A stretch of 6,489 nucleotides of DNA from the NCBI GenBank assembly GCA_029934845.1, contig JAOZLN010000148.1, positions 1-6,489 of the forward strand, given 5' to 3'. Made by a program: the position numbers and the translations under genes. The DNA is from Candidatus Sabulitectum sp. Lineage in GTDB: Bacteria; Fermentibacterota; Fermentibacteria; Fermentibacterales; JCC-6. Each line of letters begins with the position of its first letter. Position 1 is the first letter of the stretch. Shown one piece after another: positions 5,344 through 6,489 of this stretch. The notes below the pieces were generated by a model. That model worked only from the letters and a program-made list of their open reading frames with translations. It did no database searches and was not told the DNA's origin.

Positions 5344-6489
5344 TTATACATCTTCCCGAATATCTTCGGCAATTTCCGGGTAGAGTTTCTTCATGCAATC
5401 AGAACAAAGGCCGTGGCTGAACTCAGCGTCAGAGTGATTGGAAATGTAAGATTCAATCTGTTGCCAGTATCCCTCATCATCTCTTATTCTTTTGCATGAA
5501 CCGCAGATAGGCAGCATACCACTGAGGGTTTTCACCTTGGCAAGTGCAATTCTGAGTTGATCGTTTGTTTCTGAAAGCTCAAGGTTCTTCCTGGCAATTA
5601 TTTCCTTTTCCCTGAGGCTTGTTTCCACTTCTGTAGCGATTCTCATTCGGGATATTTCTTCATCCCTGTTCTCTTTGTGAATTTGATCATTCTCTTCTGT
5701 ACCTGCAAGAAGGGCCAGATAAGCAATTTTATGTTTTCCCTGGGCAAACAATACTTTTGATTCAAGTTTTTTCAGCCGGGCTCTGCCATCATTGTGACCC
5801 TCAAAAGTTGCAAACAGTGCGGAAGCCTCATCTATTCTCTGTACTGCGTTCTCATACAGACCTTGTGCATGCAGGGCATCAATAATATTAAGCAGTACAA
5901 GGGCTTTCATGTTGGGCCAGTGGGATTCATCAGTAATTTCAAGAGCCTGCAAACAAAGCTGCTCTGCTTCTTCCGGTCGATTCATTTCTGACAAATAGCT
6001 GGAAAGAGTCATAAAGGACAAAAGTATTTCCCTTTCATCACCGATTTCCTTTCTTAGATTCAGGGCTTGTTCATGATAATCAAGAGATTCTTTCGTTTCT
6101 CCCAGTTGATCTTTAACTATGGCAATTGCTGAAAGGGAATAGGAAAGCCCTCTATTGTCTGACAATTCCTGGAAAATCTCTTTTGCCTGTTCCAGGCTGC
6201 TCAAAGCTTCGGAATACTCGCGCCTTCTTTCCAGAATAACAGAGATGTTCACCAGAGCACGGGCCTTTTCGTATTTCAGATCGTTTTCTTCTGATATCTG
6301 CAGGGTCTTAAGTTGCCATTTATAAGATCCTGCATTGTCACCAAGATAGTAGAGAAGTGCCCCGCAGTTGCCGTAAACAGAAGTTGCAGCCTTTACTTCC
6401 CCAGCCGCAAGCAATTGCTCCGCAGCAAGGTAATTGTACTTTAAAGAATCTTTCAAATTCCCCTGTTTGTGAAGTGTATTGGCCAGCAG
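5344..6489 (-). CDS. TPR protein with coiled coil and C-terminal Cys-pair (putative zinc) tail, 5' end outside window
   Basis: The last 381 residues of a larger protein; the frame runs open through the right edge, where LLANTLHKQGNLKDSLKYN is itself part of a TPR, so the true start is not visible and the TTG at 6456 is not it. Visible residues 3 to about 262 are roughly 40-residue TPR units (examples: ALVNISVILERRREYSEAL, SLSAIAIVKDQLGETKESL). A coiled coil (about 279-321) follows. The end is a compact module: LSGMLPICGSCKRIRDDEGYW, then ESYI and FSHGLCSDCMKKLYPE, with cysteines at 329, 332, 362 and 365 of the visible chain, spaced for one metal site. This tail recurs, from memory, at the C-termini of PAS, GAF and receiver proteins; I know of no assigned function. 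No kinase, GGDEF or DNA-binding domain is visible. It is predicted to be a cytoplasmic signalling or scaffold protein, upstream of the metallopeptidase gene. Confidence 0.88.
   Translation of the reverse strand: MLANTLHKQGNLKDSLKYNYLAAEQLLAAGEVKAATSVYGNCGALLYYLGDNAGSYKWQLKTLQISEENDLKYEKARALVNISVILERRREYSEALSSLEQAKEIFQELSDNRGLSYSLSAIAIVKDQLGETKESLDYHEQALNLRKEIGDEREILLSFMTLSSYLSEMNRPEEAEQLCLQALEITDESHWPNMKALVLLNIIDALHAQGLYENAVQRIDEASALFATFEGHNDGRARLKKLESKVLFAQGKHKIAYLALLAGTEENDQIHKENRDEEISRMRIATEVETSLREKEIIARKNLELSETNDQLRIALAKVKTLSGMLPICGSCKRIRDDEGYWQQIESYISNHSDAEFSHGLCSDCMKKLYPEIAEDIREDV

Noticed and set aside
6454..6456. TTG start for the TPR protein
   Set aside because: The frame stays open to the window edge and the upstream residues continue the TPR pattern, so the gene begins outside the window.

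Overview
The window looks like an ordinary chromosomal stretch of an uncultured, probably anaerobic bacterium with a Gram-negative-type envelope. The evidence is a lipoprotein signal peptide, a secreted repeat protein, a GGDEF signalling protein, a formate-tetrahydrofolate ligase, and a TPR protein ending in a Cys-pair tail familiar from deltaproteobacterial and similar signalling proteins. I cannot fix the phylum from sequence alone. Deltaproteobacteria-like lineages or a candidate phylum such as Fermentibacterota are guesses. I see no transposase, integrase, CRISPR array, tRNA or rRNA.

Layout. Positions 1-882 (minus strand) hold a two-gene unit: a lipoprotein with a GNAT acetyltransferase-like domain, then, 40 nt downstream, a GGDEF protein cut off by the left edge. 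Positions 883-1260 form a divergent intergenic region with a plausible minus-strand promoter and otherwise no recognisable content. Positions 1261-3776 (plus strand) hold fhs (formate-tetrahydrofolate ligase) and, 2 nt after its stop, a short VanW-family gene. Positions 3850-4833 (plus strand) encode a secreted beta-propeller/SBBP-like protein. Positions 4880-6489 (minus strand, convergent) hold a TPR/coiled-coil/Cys-pair protein whose 5' end lies beyond the right edge, followed 20 nt downstream by a small HELLH metallopeptidase-like gene.

How the genes relate. Fhs feeds formate into the tetrahydrofolate one-carbon pool; no other C1 or Wood-Ljungdahl gene is visible. The VanW partner suggests co-expression with an envelope-related protein, but no functional link can be read from sequence. 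The two minus-strand pairs both look like regulatory or sensory modules: lipoprotein plus GGDEF, and TPR/Cys-tail plus metallopeptidase. Three starts were moved from the longest reading frame: fhs to the ATG at 1261, the propeller protein to the GTG at 3850, and the TPR gene to an unknown start outside the window.

I found no convincing wholly new system. The most interesting items are the GNAT fold behind a lipoprotein signal, and the TPR/Cys-pair protein paired with a metallopeptidase.
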